A stretch of DNA of 64,000 nucleotides from Paraburkholderia sp. (GCF_026225065.1 NZ_JAMFSB010000289.1:1-64000); one strand, 5' to 3'; positions 10,701-22,073 are shown, counted from the first letter of the stretch. Notes: generated by a model from the letters alone, not told the origin. A program made the numbers and translations.

Positions 10701-13700
10701 GCCGCGCGCCGGCGTGGCGCTCGACGTGCATGGCTACGCGCGTATCACAACGACCTCAAGAAAGCGCATGGTCGGCGGCTTCTACGCCTACGACAACCAT
10801 ACCGAAACCAAAGATCTCGGCTCGCTGTGCAGCGGCAAGAGCGACGATCACGGTCTCCTGACGTGCGACGCGAAGCTGCGCGACGCGGGCAACATCGACC
10901 TCGTCGTCACGGCCAAAGACGGCGATGGCAACATATCGACGGCGAGCAGTTCAGTGTGGGTCACGCGCGAAGACGAGCTGTGGTTCGGCGGCGAGAACAC
11001 CGACCGCATCGACGTGCTGCCCGAGAAGAACACGTATGAACCCGGCGAGACCGCCCGCTTCCAGGTACGCATGCCGTTCCGCTTCGCTACTGCGCTGGTC
11101 GCGGTCGAACGCGAGGGCATCCTCGAGACGCATGTGGTGCAGCTGGACGGCAAGGATCCAACCGTCGAGCTCAAGGTAAACGAGGCCTGGGGGCCGAACG
11201 TCTACGTATCGGTGCTGGCCTTGCGCGGACGGATCCACGAAGTGCCGTGGTATTCGTTCTTCACGTGGGGCTGGAAGGCGCCGCTCGAATGGGCGCGCGC
11301 GTTCTGGTACGAGGGGCGTCAATACGAAGCGCCGACGCCGCTCGTCGATCTGTCGAAGCCGGCCTTCCGCTATGGCATGGCCGAAATCAAGGTGGGCACG
11401 GCGGCGCACAAGCTCGCCGTGACGGTCACCCCGGATGCGAAGTCGTACACCGTACGCGGCAAGGCGCACATCAAGCTACACGTGCAGATGCCCGGCGGCA
11501 AGCCCGCGCCGGCCGGCACGCAAGTCGCCGTCGCCGCGGTCGACGAGGCCCTGCTCGAACTGATGCCCAACCAGAGCTGGGACGTACTCGATGCGATGCT
11601 CGAGCGGCGCGCCTACGGCGTGGAGACATCGACCGCGCAGATGGAAATCGTCGGGCGCCGCCACTTCGGGCGCAAGGCGGTGCCGGCGGGCGGCGGCGGT
11701 GGCCACAGCTCGACCCGCGAACTGTTCGATACGCTGCTGCTGTGGAACCCGCGCGTCACGCTCGACGCGAACGGCGAAGCGTCGCTCGACGTGCCGCTCA
11801 ACGATGCGCTGACGAGCTTCCGGATCGTCGCGATCGCGGCGGTCGGTCCGGGCACGTTCGGCACCGGCAGCACATCGATTCGCAGCACCCAGGATCTGCA
11901 ACTGATCTCCGGTCTGCCACCGCTCGTGCGCGAAGGCGACCAGTTCCGCGCCCAGTTCACCGTTCGCAATACGACGGCCCGCGCGATGAAAGTAGTCGCG
12001 ACACCGAATGTGCCGGGCTTGACGCTCGCCGCGCAAACGGTGGATCTCGCCGCGGATTCGGCGCAAGAAATCGCATGGACCGTAACGACGCCCAATGGCC
12101 TCGCCGATACTCCGTCCGGCGCGCTCACGTGGAACGTGACGGCGGCCGAGCAAGGCGGCCCGCATGCCAGCGACGCGCTGAAGATCGCGCAGCATGTCAC
12201 TGCGGCTATTCCTGTCACTGTCCAGCAGGCGACGCTCGCGCAAGTCGACGGCACGTTGTCGCTACCGGTAGCCGCTCCGCCGGACGCGAGCACGACCCAG
12301 GCCGGGGCGATCCGCGGCGGCATCGCAGTGTCGCTGCAATCGAAGCTGTCCGACGGTCTGCCGGGCGTGCGCCGCTTTTTCGAGCGCTATCCGTACAACT
12401 GCCTCGAGCAGCAGACCTCGCGCGCCATCGGGCTGCGTGATCCGGCTCAATGGCAAGCGGTGATCGCGAGAATGCCGGTCTATCTCGACCGCGACGGCCT
12501 CGCCAACTACTTCCCGCCGAGCGACGACAGCGGCAGCCACGGCAGTTCGACGCTGTCGGCGTATCTGCTCGCCGTCAGCGATGAAACGGCCAAGCTCGAT
12601 CCGCGCTTCACACTGCCCGACGATCTGCGCGGCAAACTCGAAGCGGGCCTCGTGAGTTTTGTGGAAGGCAAGATCCAGCGCGATGTCTGGGCGCCGCGCA
12701 AGGATCTCGACCTGCGCAAGCTCGAAGCGCTCGAAGCCTTGTCACGGTTCGGAATGGCACAGCCCAGCATGCTCGAGTCGATCGAAATTGCGCCGAACCA
12801 GTGGCCGACTTCGGCGGTGCTCGATTACTACGCAATCCTGTCGCGCGTGCCAGGCATTCCTCAACGCGACGACAAGCGCGCGCAGCTCGAACAGATCCTG
12901 CGCGCACGGCTGACGTATCAGGGCACGCGCCTCACGTTCTCGACCGAGGCGGACGACGATCTGTGGTGGCTCATGACCGGCACCGAAGACAACGCGGCCC
13001 GCACCGCGCTGACGTTTGTCGACTCGCCAGCATGGAAGGACGAGATGCCGCGCCTGGTCGCCGGCCTGCTCGCGCTGCAACGCAACGGTGCGTGGGAGAC
13101 CACGACGTCCAACGTGTGGGGGTCGCTCGCAGTCGAGCGATTCTCGCAGGTATTCGAGAGCACACCGGTTACCGGGCAGACCCGGGTGCAACTCGGCGCG
13201 CTCGACAAGACGGTTTCGTGGAGCCCAAGCGCGGGCGCTGGTGCGACCCCGACCCCGGTGATCACGCCAGCGACTGCGACGAATGCTGTGACGTCAGCAG
13301 CGTCAACCACGTCCGCTACACCTGCGACGAGCGCTACGCACGCCACACCCGTCACGCAGACGAAGGACACCCACAGCCAGCTTCTGCCATGGCCACTGGC
13401 GAATCAGGGGACCGCATCACCATTGACGCTGACGCACGACGGCGCCGGCAAACCGTGGGCGACCATCGAAAGCCTCGCCGCGGTGCCGTTGAAAGCACCG
13501 TTTGCGGCCGGCTACCGCATCACAAAAACGATCACACCAATCGACCCAGCCGTCAAAGGCGTCTACACGCGAGGCGACGTGGTGCGCGTGCATCTGGACA
13601 TCGACGCACAAACCGACATGACGTGGGTGGTCGTGAACGATCCGGTGCCGGCTGGTGCGACGATCCTGGGCTCGGGTCTCGGACGCGATTCAGAGGCGGC

Positions 13701-13980
13701 AACCCAGGGAGAAAACAGCGGAGCCAACACTGACCAACAGGCGTGGCCGGCGTTCATCGAACGCGGCTTCGACGGTTACCGCGCGTACTACGATTACTTG
13801 CCGAAGGGCAAACTCTCGGTGGAATACACGGTGCGGCTTAACAACGTCGGGACGTTTGGTCTGCCGCCGACGCGGGTCGAAGCGCTGTACGCACCGTCGA
13901 CGTTCGGCGCCTTGCCGAATGCACCGCTGGTGGTGGTGCCCGCAGCCGGCGCTGGCACCGCCCCTGCGGCATCGAAGTGA
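7747..13980 (+). CDS. Bacterial alpha-2-macroglobulin family protein (YfhM-like)
   Basis: 2077 aa; N-terminal signal; thioester motif YPYNCLEQQTS (codons of CLEQ at 12400-12411); adjacent pbpC. Confidence 0.93.
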   Translation: MRSGTLSRKWMWATVAALGLLSASTWRADAARITSVSPQGKVTQVRQVVVKFDEAMIAFGSAAAPAPAQVHCNDAAASSGQARWIDDKTWAWDFAANLPPGVSCTVDLNDGLKSFAGHAITGPHRYAFETGGPFVQEIRPDSGEIEEDQAFVLTLNGPATAASVHDHVWCESSGLGNRIPIKNLDDAARAALLKHFHLKKDAARILTLQCQQTLPSSAKMQLVYGAGVASPSGLANDVERRFDYTVRAPFAASFSCERENAKAPCTPLRPVEVRFNAPISRTDAEKLTLKGPGGTIAPTFKADDKDSETTTVDFAAPLPEHVELTIDIPANLKDVSGRALTNADLFPLKTTTAPMPPLAKFSSGTFGIIERFAEPDMPALVPVTLRNVEADLHVAGLNAGDAQFTKLRVDADTDIRKWMRLVDQFDGYSMNRSNIDSLMPGLLQHVKNPVYVPRSPDESSDDDNKKDPQIDIRSLSLLAGQRGVETLALPKEDPKALRPFEVVGVPVTKPGFYVIELASPALGASLLSKKAPMYVRTAVLVTNLGVHFKQGRENSVVWVTSLDKGQPVPNAAIQVSDCNGAPLADGKTDAHGVLTIDKPLAALKECGEKSFEGFFVSARVDDHKTGSDMAFVRSDWNRGIESWRFNVPTDTSIEQTVRAHTIFDRTLLRAGETVSMKHLIRVETLHGFAYPQKYPTRVTIRHLGSGQTYHLPLKWAADHSADSSFTIPVAAKLGEYSVTLDDGDPNAKASTGAASGNSGNGSGNNDASDDSDNTDNSANNSDDSTASPQMSYESGSFRVEEFRLPVFKGTVAVRDEKSHPLVAAKQAPLAVQIDYVSGGAASNLPVQMSALLKNTTPDFTDSFPDFSFTPYTPQTGDDTSNADDEDSDTQQPADDGAKLIADKEAVTLDRNGSGGLTLKNLPHVDAPKRLALEATFADPNGEVQTLSGGATLWPAAVVAGIKSGQWVSVGNTVPVKALAVDLQGKPRAGVALDVHGYARITTTSRKRMVGGFYAYDNHTETKDLGSLCSGKSDDHGLLTCDAKLRDAGNIDLVVTAKDGDGNISTASSSVWVTREDELWFGGENTDRIDVLPEKNTYEPGETARFQVRMPFRFATALVAVEREGILETHVVQLDGKDPTVELKVNEAWGPNVYVSVLALRGRIHEVPWYSFFTWGWKAPLEWARAFWYEGRQYEAPTPLVDLSKPAFRYGMAEIKVGTAAHKLAVTVTPDAKSYTVRGKAHIKLHVQMPGGKPAPAGTQVAVAAVDEALLELMPNQSWDVLDAMLERRAYGVETSTAQMEIVGRRHFGRKAVPAGGGGGHSSTRELFDTLLLWNPRVTLDANGEASLDVPLNDALTSFRIVAIAAVGPGTFGTGSTSIRSTQDLQLISGLPPLVREGDQFRAQFTVRNTTARAMKVVATPNVPGLTLAAQTVDLAADSAQEIAWTVTTPNGLADTPSGALTWNVTAAEQGGPHASDALKIAQHVTAAIPVTVQQATLAQVDGTLSLPVAAPPDASTTQAGAIRGGIAVSLQSKLSDGLPGVRRFFERYPYNCLEQQTSRAIGLRDPAQWQAVIARMPVYLDRDGLANYFPPSDDSGSHGSSTLSAYLLAVSDETAKLDPRFTLPDDLRGKLEAGLVSFVEGKIQRDVWAPRKDLDLRKLEALEALSRFGMAQPSMLESIEIAPNQWPTSAVLDYYAILSRVPGIPQRDDKRAQLEQILRARLTYQGTRLTFSTEADDDLWWLMTGTEDNAARTALTFVDSPAWKDEMPRLVAGLLALQRNGAWETTTSNVWGSLAVERFSQVFESTPVTGQTRVQLGALDKTVSWSPSAGAGATPTPVITPATATNAVTSAASTTSATPATSATHATPVTQTKDTHSQLLPWPLANQGTASPLTLTHDGAGKPWATIESLAAVPLKAPFAAGYRITKTITPIDPAVKGVYTRGDVVRVHLDIDAQTDMTWVVVNDPVPAGATILGSGLGRDSEAATQGENSGANTDQQAWPAFIERGFDGYRAYYDYLPKGKLSVEYTVRLNNVGTFGLPPTRVEALYAPSTFGALPNAPLVVVPAAGAGTAPAASK

Positions 13981-14012
13981 GGTGCGCCGGGATTGCGGCG
14001 TGAATCGAAGCA

Positions 14013-16421
14013 ATGAGCTACAAGGACGACACACTGCCCAGCACTCGCCGCCACGCGCAAAACGTGCGCCGGCAGCGGCGTGGCATATTCGGTGTTGTTA
14101 GCGCATCAAGCGCAGCGATGCGTGCACTCGCCTCCTGGCTCGCCAACCTTCGCAATGGTGTCTCACGTGCGTCGCTGCCGCGCGCACGCATCGCGCTTTG
14201 CATCAGTCTGTCCGCCACCTCGCTCAGTGCCGTCGCCCTCCCTTCGTTCGACGAAGTCCACACCCGCTGGCACAGCTCGGACTGGATGCTGCTCGCGCGC
14301 GACGGCCAGCCGCTGGAACGCACGCGCATCGATAACACCGAGCGGCGCGGCGACTGGGTCGCTCTCGCCGATGTCTCCCCCGCGCTGCGCGAGGCGATCG
14401 TCGTCTCCGAAGACAAACGCTTCTACGAGCACAGCGGCGTCGACTGGCGCGGCGCCGCCGGCGCAGCATGGGCGAATCTGTGGAACACACGCACGCGCGG
14501 CGCCTCGACCGTGACGATGCAGTTGACCGGCCTGCTCGACGACGACCCGCAACGTTCAGGACAACGTTCGATCACACAGAAAGCCGGCCAGGCCGTCAAC
14601 GCGTTATGGCTCGAGCGCAGCTGGCGCAAGGACCAGATCCTCGAAGCCTATCTGAATCTGGTGCCGTTTCGCGGCGAGACGATCGGCCTGTCGGCCATCT
14701 CGATGACGCTGTTCGGCAAGGCGCCCTCCGGGCTTAACGAGCGCGAAGCCGCGGTGGCCACCGCGCTGATCCGCGCGCCAAATGCCTCCTACGCGAAAGT
14801 CAGCGAACGCGCCTGCCGGATTTTGCGCGACATGCAGGCGGCCAGCCAATGCGCGAACCTCGCCAGCTTTGTGCAACTGGCATTTGCACGCCCTGCTCCC
14901 GCGACCCTCTCCATCACGCCCGATAGCGACACGCTTGCGCCGCACTTTGCACGCCGCATAGCGCTCGAGGTCCATCCGGTCGCCGGCACGCGCGTCACCT
15001 CCACGCTCGACGCGAACCTGCAACGCTTTGCGCGCGACACGCTAACGCGAACGCTGATCGAACTGAACGCTCGCGCGCATCCGCGCAACGTGCAGGACGG
15101 CGCCATGGTCGTGCTCGACAACGTCACGGGCGAGGTGCTGGCGTGGGTCGGTTCGTCGGGTGCGCTGTCCGGCGCTCGCGATGTAGATGCAGTCCTCGCC
15201 CTGCGCCAGGCCGGCTCGACGCTCAAACCGTTCCTGTATGCGCAGGCCATCGACGAACGGCGGCTCACCACAGCCTCCCTGCTCGATGACGCGCCGCTCG
15301 ATCTCGCTACCGGCGGCGGCCTGTATATCCCGCAGAATTACGACAAAGATTTCAAGGGCTGGGTCAGCGTGCGCACCGCCCTCGGCTCCTCGCTAAACGT
15401 GCCGGCCGTGCGCACGCTGGTGATGGTGACGCCACATCGTTTCGCGAAGACGCTCACCGCGCTGGGCCTGCCGCTCACGCAAAGCGGCGACTACTACGGC
15501 TACAGCCTCGCACTCGGCAGCGCCGACGTCACCCTGCTCGCACTGACCAACGCATACAGGGCCTTGGCGAATGGCGGCGTTGCCGGGCCTACGGCCGATC
15601 TCCCGCACCGGCCGTCCATGCCACGTAATGGCGGAACGAAGCCCACGCAGCGCGTATTTAGCGCCGACGCGAGTTTTATCGTCACTACCGTGCTATCGGA
15701 CAACAACGCACGCACGCGCACTTTCGGCTTCGACAGCCCACTTGCCACACGCTTTTTCTCCGCTGTCAAGACGGGCACCAGCAAAGATATGCGCGATAAC
15801 TGGACGGTAGGCTTTACCTCGCGCTATACGGTGGGCGTGTGGGTCGGCAACGCAGACGGCACGCCGATGTGGGACGTCTCCGGTGTGACGGGCGCGGCGC
15901 CCGTGTGGGCTGCGATAGTCGGCTATCTGCATCGGCGTTTGCCAAGCACACCGCCGGCCTTACCCACCGGAGTGATCGAGACGCACGTCACGTTTGAAAA
16001 CAACGTGGAACCTGCGCGTGACGACTGGTTTGTCCGCGGCACCGAAACCCCGACGGTCGGACTCGCCGCCGACGCGAATGCAGCCGCACAGCGTGTTTCG
16101 ACGCACGGTGCAGTGCGGATCGGTTCGCCCGCCGACGGCACGATCTTCGCGCTCGACCCTGACATTCCTGCGACGCGCCAGCGTATCTCCTTCGAGCGCG
16201 CTAGCGGCGCCTCGGCGCTAAGCACATGGCGCCTCGACGGCAAGACACTCGGACACACGCCCCGTGTGCCGTGGCTGCCCTGGCCTGGGCGTCATCTGCT
16301 GGAACTGCTCAATGTCGACGGTAGCGTCGCCGATTCAGTGCGTTTCGAAGTGCGCGGCGCGGTGGCCCGCGGGGCGGCCCCGGGCCAACACACGATAACG
16401 TCACAACGGCCTACGCAATAG
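14013..16421 (+). CDS. pbpC: Penicillin-binding protein 1C
   Basis: Transglycosylase EDKRFYEHSGVDWRG; transpeptidase GSTLKPFLY and KTGTS; downstream of A2M. Start could be internal. Confidence 0.93.
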   Translation: MSYKDDTLPSTRRHAQNVRRQRRGIFGVVSASSAAMRALASWLANLRNGVSRASLPRARIALCISLSATSLSAVALPSFDEVHTRWHSSDWMLLARDGQPLERTRIDNTERRGDWVALADVSPALREAIVVSEDKRFYEHSGVDWRGAAGAAWANLWNTRTRGASTVTMQLTGLLDDDPQRSGQRSITQKAGQAVNALWLERSWRKDQILEAYLNLVPFRGETIGLSAISMTLFGKAPSGLNEREAAVATALIRAPNASYAKVSERACRILRDMQAASQCANLASFVQLAFARPAPATLSITPDSDTLAPHFARRIALEVHPVAGTRVTSTLDANLQRFARDTLTRTLIELNARAHPRNVQDGAMVVLDNVTGEVLAWVGSSGALSGARDVDAVLALRQAGSTLKPFLYAQAIDERRLTTASLLDDAPLDLATGGGLYIPQNYDKDFKGWVSVRTALGSSLNVPAVRTLVMVTPHRFAKTLTALGLPLTQSGDYYGYSLALGSADVTLLALTNAYRALANGGVAGPTADLPHRPSMPRNGGTKPTQRVFSADASFIVTTVLSDNNARTRTFGFDSPLATRFFSAVKTGTSKDMRDNWTVGFTSRYTVGVWVGNADGTPMWDVSGVTGAAPVWAAIVGYLHRRLPSTPPALPTGVIETHVTFENNVEPARDDWFVRGTETPTVGLAADANAAAQRVSTHGAVRIGSPADGTIFALDPDIPATRQRISFERASGASALSTWRLDGKTLGHTPRVPWLPWPGRHLLELLNVDGSVADSVRFEVRGAVARGAAPGQHTITSQRPTQ

Positions 16422-16595
16422 GCGAATGGTTTAAATATTGTCCGAGTGATTTACTTGTCACGAATCGATCGGTATAAATCGTCGGCTTTTAGTAAAAAGG
16501 GCGCGCGGTTTATCCTATGCTTAAGCGCAGCGCCTGCTGACTGAATGCGCCGTCCGTTCCCGGCTAACTTTTTTGCCCTCAATGGAGTGTCCGCC

Positions 16596-17210
16596 ATGCT
16601 GAAGAAGCTGCTCATGCTGTGCGTCGTTCTGGCTCTGTCGCTGTCAGCCGGTTTCGCCGCCGCCGCGGTCGAAGTCAATTTCGCCGATCAGGCCACGCTT
16701 GAGACGGTAAAGGGCATCGGTCCCGTCCACGCGAAAGCGATCATCGACGAACGCACCAAGAACGGCCCGTTCAAGGATGCCGACGATCTCGCCTCACGCG
16801 TCAAGGGTCTCGGCACCAAGTCGGTAACCAATCTCGAAACAGCTGGCCTGACGATTAACGGCTCTGCGACGCCACCGACCGGCGCGAAGGCCACCGCGAA
16901 ATCGGGCGGTGCGAACACCGCGAGCACGAACACGAGCACGCCGGCAGCGAAAACGCCGGCGGCAACCACACCTGCCGCAACGACCACGGCGGCACCGGCT
17001 GCTGCAACCGCGAACGCCCCTGTGGCAGCATCGGGTGGCAAAGCTTCGAAGAAGAAAAAGAGCAAGACCGCAGCATCCGACGCAGCCGCCGCCTCCGCTC
17101 CTGCCGCAGCCGCTGCAAGCGCGCCGGCAGACGCATCAGGCAGCAAGGCGTCGAAGAAAAAGGCTAAAAAGAGCAAGGCCGCATCGGCCGCCGCAGCATC
17201 GGGCACGTGA
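16596..17210 (+). CDS. Secreted ComEA-like helix-hairpin-helix protein with Ala/Lys-rich tail
   Basis: Signal peptide MLKKLLMLCVVLALSLSAGFAAAA, HhH VNFADQATLETVKGIGPVHAKAIIDERTKNGPF, tail KASKKKKSK...GSKASKKKAKKSK. Confidence 0.85.
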   Translation: MLKKLLMLCVVLALSLSAGFAAAAVEVNFADQATLETVKGIGPVHAKAIIDERTKNGPFKDADDLASRVKGLGTKSVTNLETAGLTINGSATPPTGAKATAKSGGANTASTNTSTPAAKTPAATTPAATTTAAPAAATANAPVAASGGKASKKKKSKTAASDAAAASAPAAAAASAPADASGSKASKKKAKKSKAASAAAASGT

Positions 17211-17365
17211 TCTTCGCCAGATGGTCAGGCGTACTGTGTAATGCGCCTGACCACCTCTAGCCCCATCACGAAAGCCCGTCGCATCTCCACCCGGTGCCGC
17301 GCAACCGCGCGGCGTTTTCACCCGCCGGCGTCTCTACGGAGCGTCGGCATTCAAGAGAGACCGTC

Positions 17366-17797
17366 ATGAGCCTACTCGATTCCCTCGGTTCCATGCTCGG
17401 CCAGTCGCCCGCAGGCGGCGGCAGCCAGCAAGCCCTGATCAGCACCGCGCTCGAATTCGTCAACAACCAGCCGGGCGGCCTGAACGGCCTGATCCAGCAG
17501 TTCAAGGACAAAGGCGCCGGCGATGTCATCAGCTCGTGGATCAGCAACGGCGAAAATCAGCCGATCTCGGCAGACGCGCTGCATAGCGTGCTCGGCTCGG
17601 ATACCGTCACCAACCTCGCCGCCAAGGCCGGCGTGCAGCCCGACCAGATTACGGGACTGCTGTCGCAGGTCCTGCCGCACGTCGTCAATGCGGCCACGCC
17701 CACCGGTGAAGTGCCCGCCGAAGGCCAGTTGAACGCAACGAGCGTGCTCGGCGCACTCGGCGGTCTGGAGTCGCTGTTCGGCAAGCGTAACGCGTAA
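17366..17797 (+). CDS. YidB family (DUF937) protein
   Basis: MSLLDSLGSMLGQSPAGGGSQQALISTALEFVNNQPGGLNGLIQQFKDKGAGDVISSWISNGENQPISADALHSVLGSD. Confidence 0.85.
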   Translation: MSLLDSLGSMLGQSPAGGGSQQALISTALEFVNNQPGGLNGLIQQFKDKGAGDVISSWISNGENQPISADALHSVLGSDTVTNLAAKAGVQPDQITGLLSQVLPHVVNAATPTGEVPAEGQLNATSVLGALGGLESLFGKRNA

Positions 17798-17843
17798 GGA
17801 GCGTAACGTTTGACCGCATCGGCTGCTGCCCGCTGATCGAGAA

Positions 17844-17890
17844 GCGGTACGGTGCGGCACGGCGCGGCACGGCGCGGCACGGCGCGGCAA
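17844..17890. repeat. ~4.6 copies of a 10-bp tandem repeat (GCGGCACGGC)
   Basis: GCGGTACGGT GCGGCACGGC x3 GCGGCAA, intergenic. Confidence 0.9.
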
Positions 17891-17892
17891 AT

Positions 17893-17929
17893 AAAAAGGG
17901 CAACGAATCGAAATTCGTTGCCCTTTTTT
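17893..17929. terminator. Bidirectional terminator between yidB-like gene and clpB
   Basis: AAAAAGGGCAACGAAT-cgaa-ATTCGTTGCCCTTTTTT. Confidence 0.9.
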
Positions 17930-17936
17930 GCTTCGC

Positions 17937-17975
17937 CCCGTAAAGGGCAGCTCAACCACTGCTGCCCTTTACGGG
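17937..17975. repeat. Perfect 15-bp inverted repeat
   Basis: CCCGTAAAGGGCAGC-tcaaccact-GCTGCCCTTTACGGG. Confidence 0.85.
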
Positions 17976-18048
17976 CGTGTCAGACATACCACGGCCGCCG
18001 CCGGCTTCACACGCGCCATAGATGCAACGCGTATGACCCAAAGCCGCC

Positions 18049-20646
<2,598 letters not shown>

Positions 20647-20676
20647 CAAGAGACCTCCAATTTTCGAATATCACCA

Positions 20677-20704
20677 AAATGAGGCGTTTTCTGCGGGTTT
20701 CAAG
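20677..20704 (-). promoter_or_regulatory. Candidate sigma-32 heat-shock promoter for clpB
   Basis: On minus strand CTTGAA-N14-CCTCATTT, close to the CTTGAA / CCCCATNT consensus, ~30 nt upstream of clpB ATG. Confidence 0.75.
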
Positions 20705-20765
20705 CGCTTTTTTGCACTCGGCAGCAAGTATTTAACAATTGAGACGAACAACCGCTCTGGTCTGC

Positions 20766-21266
20766 TCAATCGGCCGGTGCGATCCCGCCGTCGCCGGGGG
20801 CCGCCAACGCGATCGGGATGATCGGCCTCATACCGAGCAACGCACCCAAGGGTCCCGCAGGCTCGGCCAGTTCACCAATCGTATGGCTATCCAGTTCGGA
20901 TAGAAAGGCGTGACGCGCCACCTCGAGCACGCCCTTCAGCCGGCATTGAGACTCGATCACGCAATGCCGGTGGCTCCCCTTCTCATCGGAGAAGCAGCCG
21001 ACCAGCGCAAAATCGCTCTCGGTCGCCCGCACCAGTTCGCCGACCGTCACCGAGCCCGAATGCTCGAAAAGCCGCAAGCCGCCGTTGCGTCCGCGCACGG
21101 TCTCGACCCAACCGAGTTCGCCGAGTCGCTGGACCACCTTCATCAAATGGTTTTTCGAAATGCCGTAGGCATCCGAGATATCCTGGATGGTCGCCAATCC
21201 TTCGCGGCGCACCGCGAGATACAGCATGACGCGTAGCGAGTAGTCCGTGTAGTCGGTCAGTCTCAT
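20766..21266 (-). CDS. nsrR: Rrf2-family regulator, NsrR-like
   Basis: MRLTDYTDYSLRVMLYLAVRREGLATIQDISDAYGISKNHLMKVVQRLGELGWVETVRGRNGGL; Cys ligands in GCFSDEKGSHRHCVIESQC. Confidence 0.88.
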   Translation of the reverse strand: MRLTDYTDYSLRVMLYLAVRREGLATIQDISDAYGISKNHLMKVVQRLGELGWVETVRGRNGGLRLFEHSGSVTVGELVRATESDFALVGCFSDEKGSHRHCVIESQCRLKGVLEVARHAFLSELDSHTIGELAEPAGPLGALLGMRPIIPIALAAPGDGGIAPAD

Positions 21267-21352
21267 AAGGGCGAGGGCAAGGTCACGATGAGCGACGAGC
21301 GCGATCCACTGAAAAAACCGTGTCGACGCAAGGGTTGCCGGTCCCGACGTCT

Positions 21353-21387
21353 CGCAATAACATGCGGGGGCTGCGCATGTTATTGCG
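21353..21387. promoter_or_regulatory. Perfect 14-bp inverted repeat containing NsrR-like operator (core 21359-21381)
   Basis: CGCAATAACATGCG-ggggctg-CGCATGTTATTGCG; core AACATGC-N9-GCATGTT has the geometry of the NsrR consensus AAGATGY-N9-RCATCTT. Confidence 0.75.
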
Positions 21388-21518
21388 CCGGTGGCCGGTA
21401 AAACTGTGTCATTCTGAATGGTATCGTTTGCGGCTAGCGTTGTTTTTCTGATTAATGCGATGACGCGGGAGGATTTCGCGCCTTACTCATTGCATCGTGG
21501 TTTTTCCGTGGTCACTGC

Positions 21519-22073
21519 ATGAACCCAATCTTAGACGCCGCGTCCGCCGCGCCGCGCCACGCCGAACCCACTGACGCCAATATCCGCGAGCTCGTCTACG
21601 CGTTTTATGACAGGGTACGCGCGGACCCGCTGCTCGGCCCGGTTTTCGAGCAGAAACTGGCGGGACGCTGGGATGAGCATTTGCCGAAGATGTGCACCTT
21701 CTGGGCCAGCCTCGTGCTTGGCGCGAAGCAGTACCGCGGCAATGTGCAACAGGCGCACCAGCCGCTGCCTGGCATCGAGCCACGGCATTTCAGCCACTGG
21801 CTCTATCTGTTTCTCGACACAGTAGAGTCGCGCTACGAACCCGCTGCTGCCATCCGCTTCATGGAACCCGCGTTGCGGATCGCGCAGAGCCTGCAATTGA
21901 GCCGTTTCGGATGGGACTACACGATTCCTGCCGAGCAACAGGCGTTGCTAGAGCGGGTTGCCCCGCGCAGGCGCGAGGGCAAAGAGCACGCGGATGCTGC
22001 GGTAACGCCACAGACAAGCGCGCGTAGCGAGCCGTTTCCGGCGAAGATCATCGGGCGCTCGAGCGGCGACTGA
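21519..22073 (+). CDS. Truncated hemoglobin, probably group III
   Basis: IRELVYAFYDRVRADPLLGPVFEQKLAGRWDEHLPKMCTFWASLVLGAKQYRGNVQQAHQPLPGIEPRHFSHWLYLF. Confidence 0.88.
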   Translation: MNPILDAASAAPRHAEPTDANIRELVYAFYDRVRADPLLGPVFEQKLAGRWDEHLPKMCTFWASLVLGAKQYRGNVQQAHQPLPGIEPRHFSHWLYLFLDTVESRYEPAAAIRFMEPALRIAQSLQLSRFGWDYTIPAEQQALLERVAPRRREGKEHADAAVTPQTSARSEPFPAKIIGRSSGD

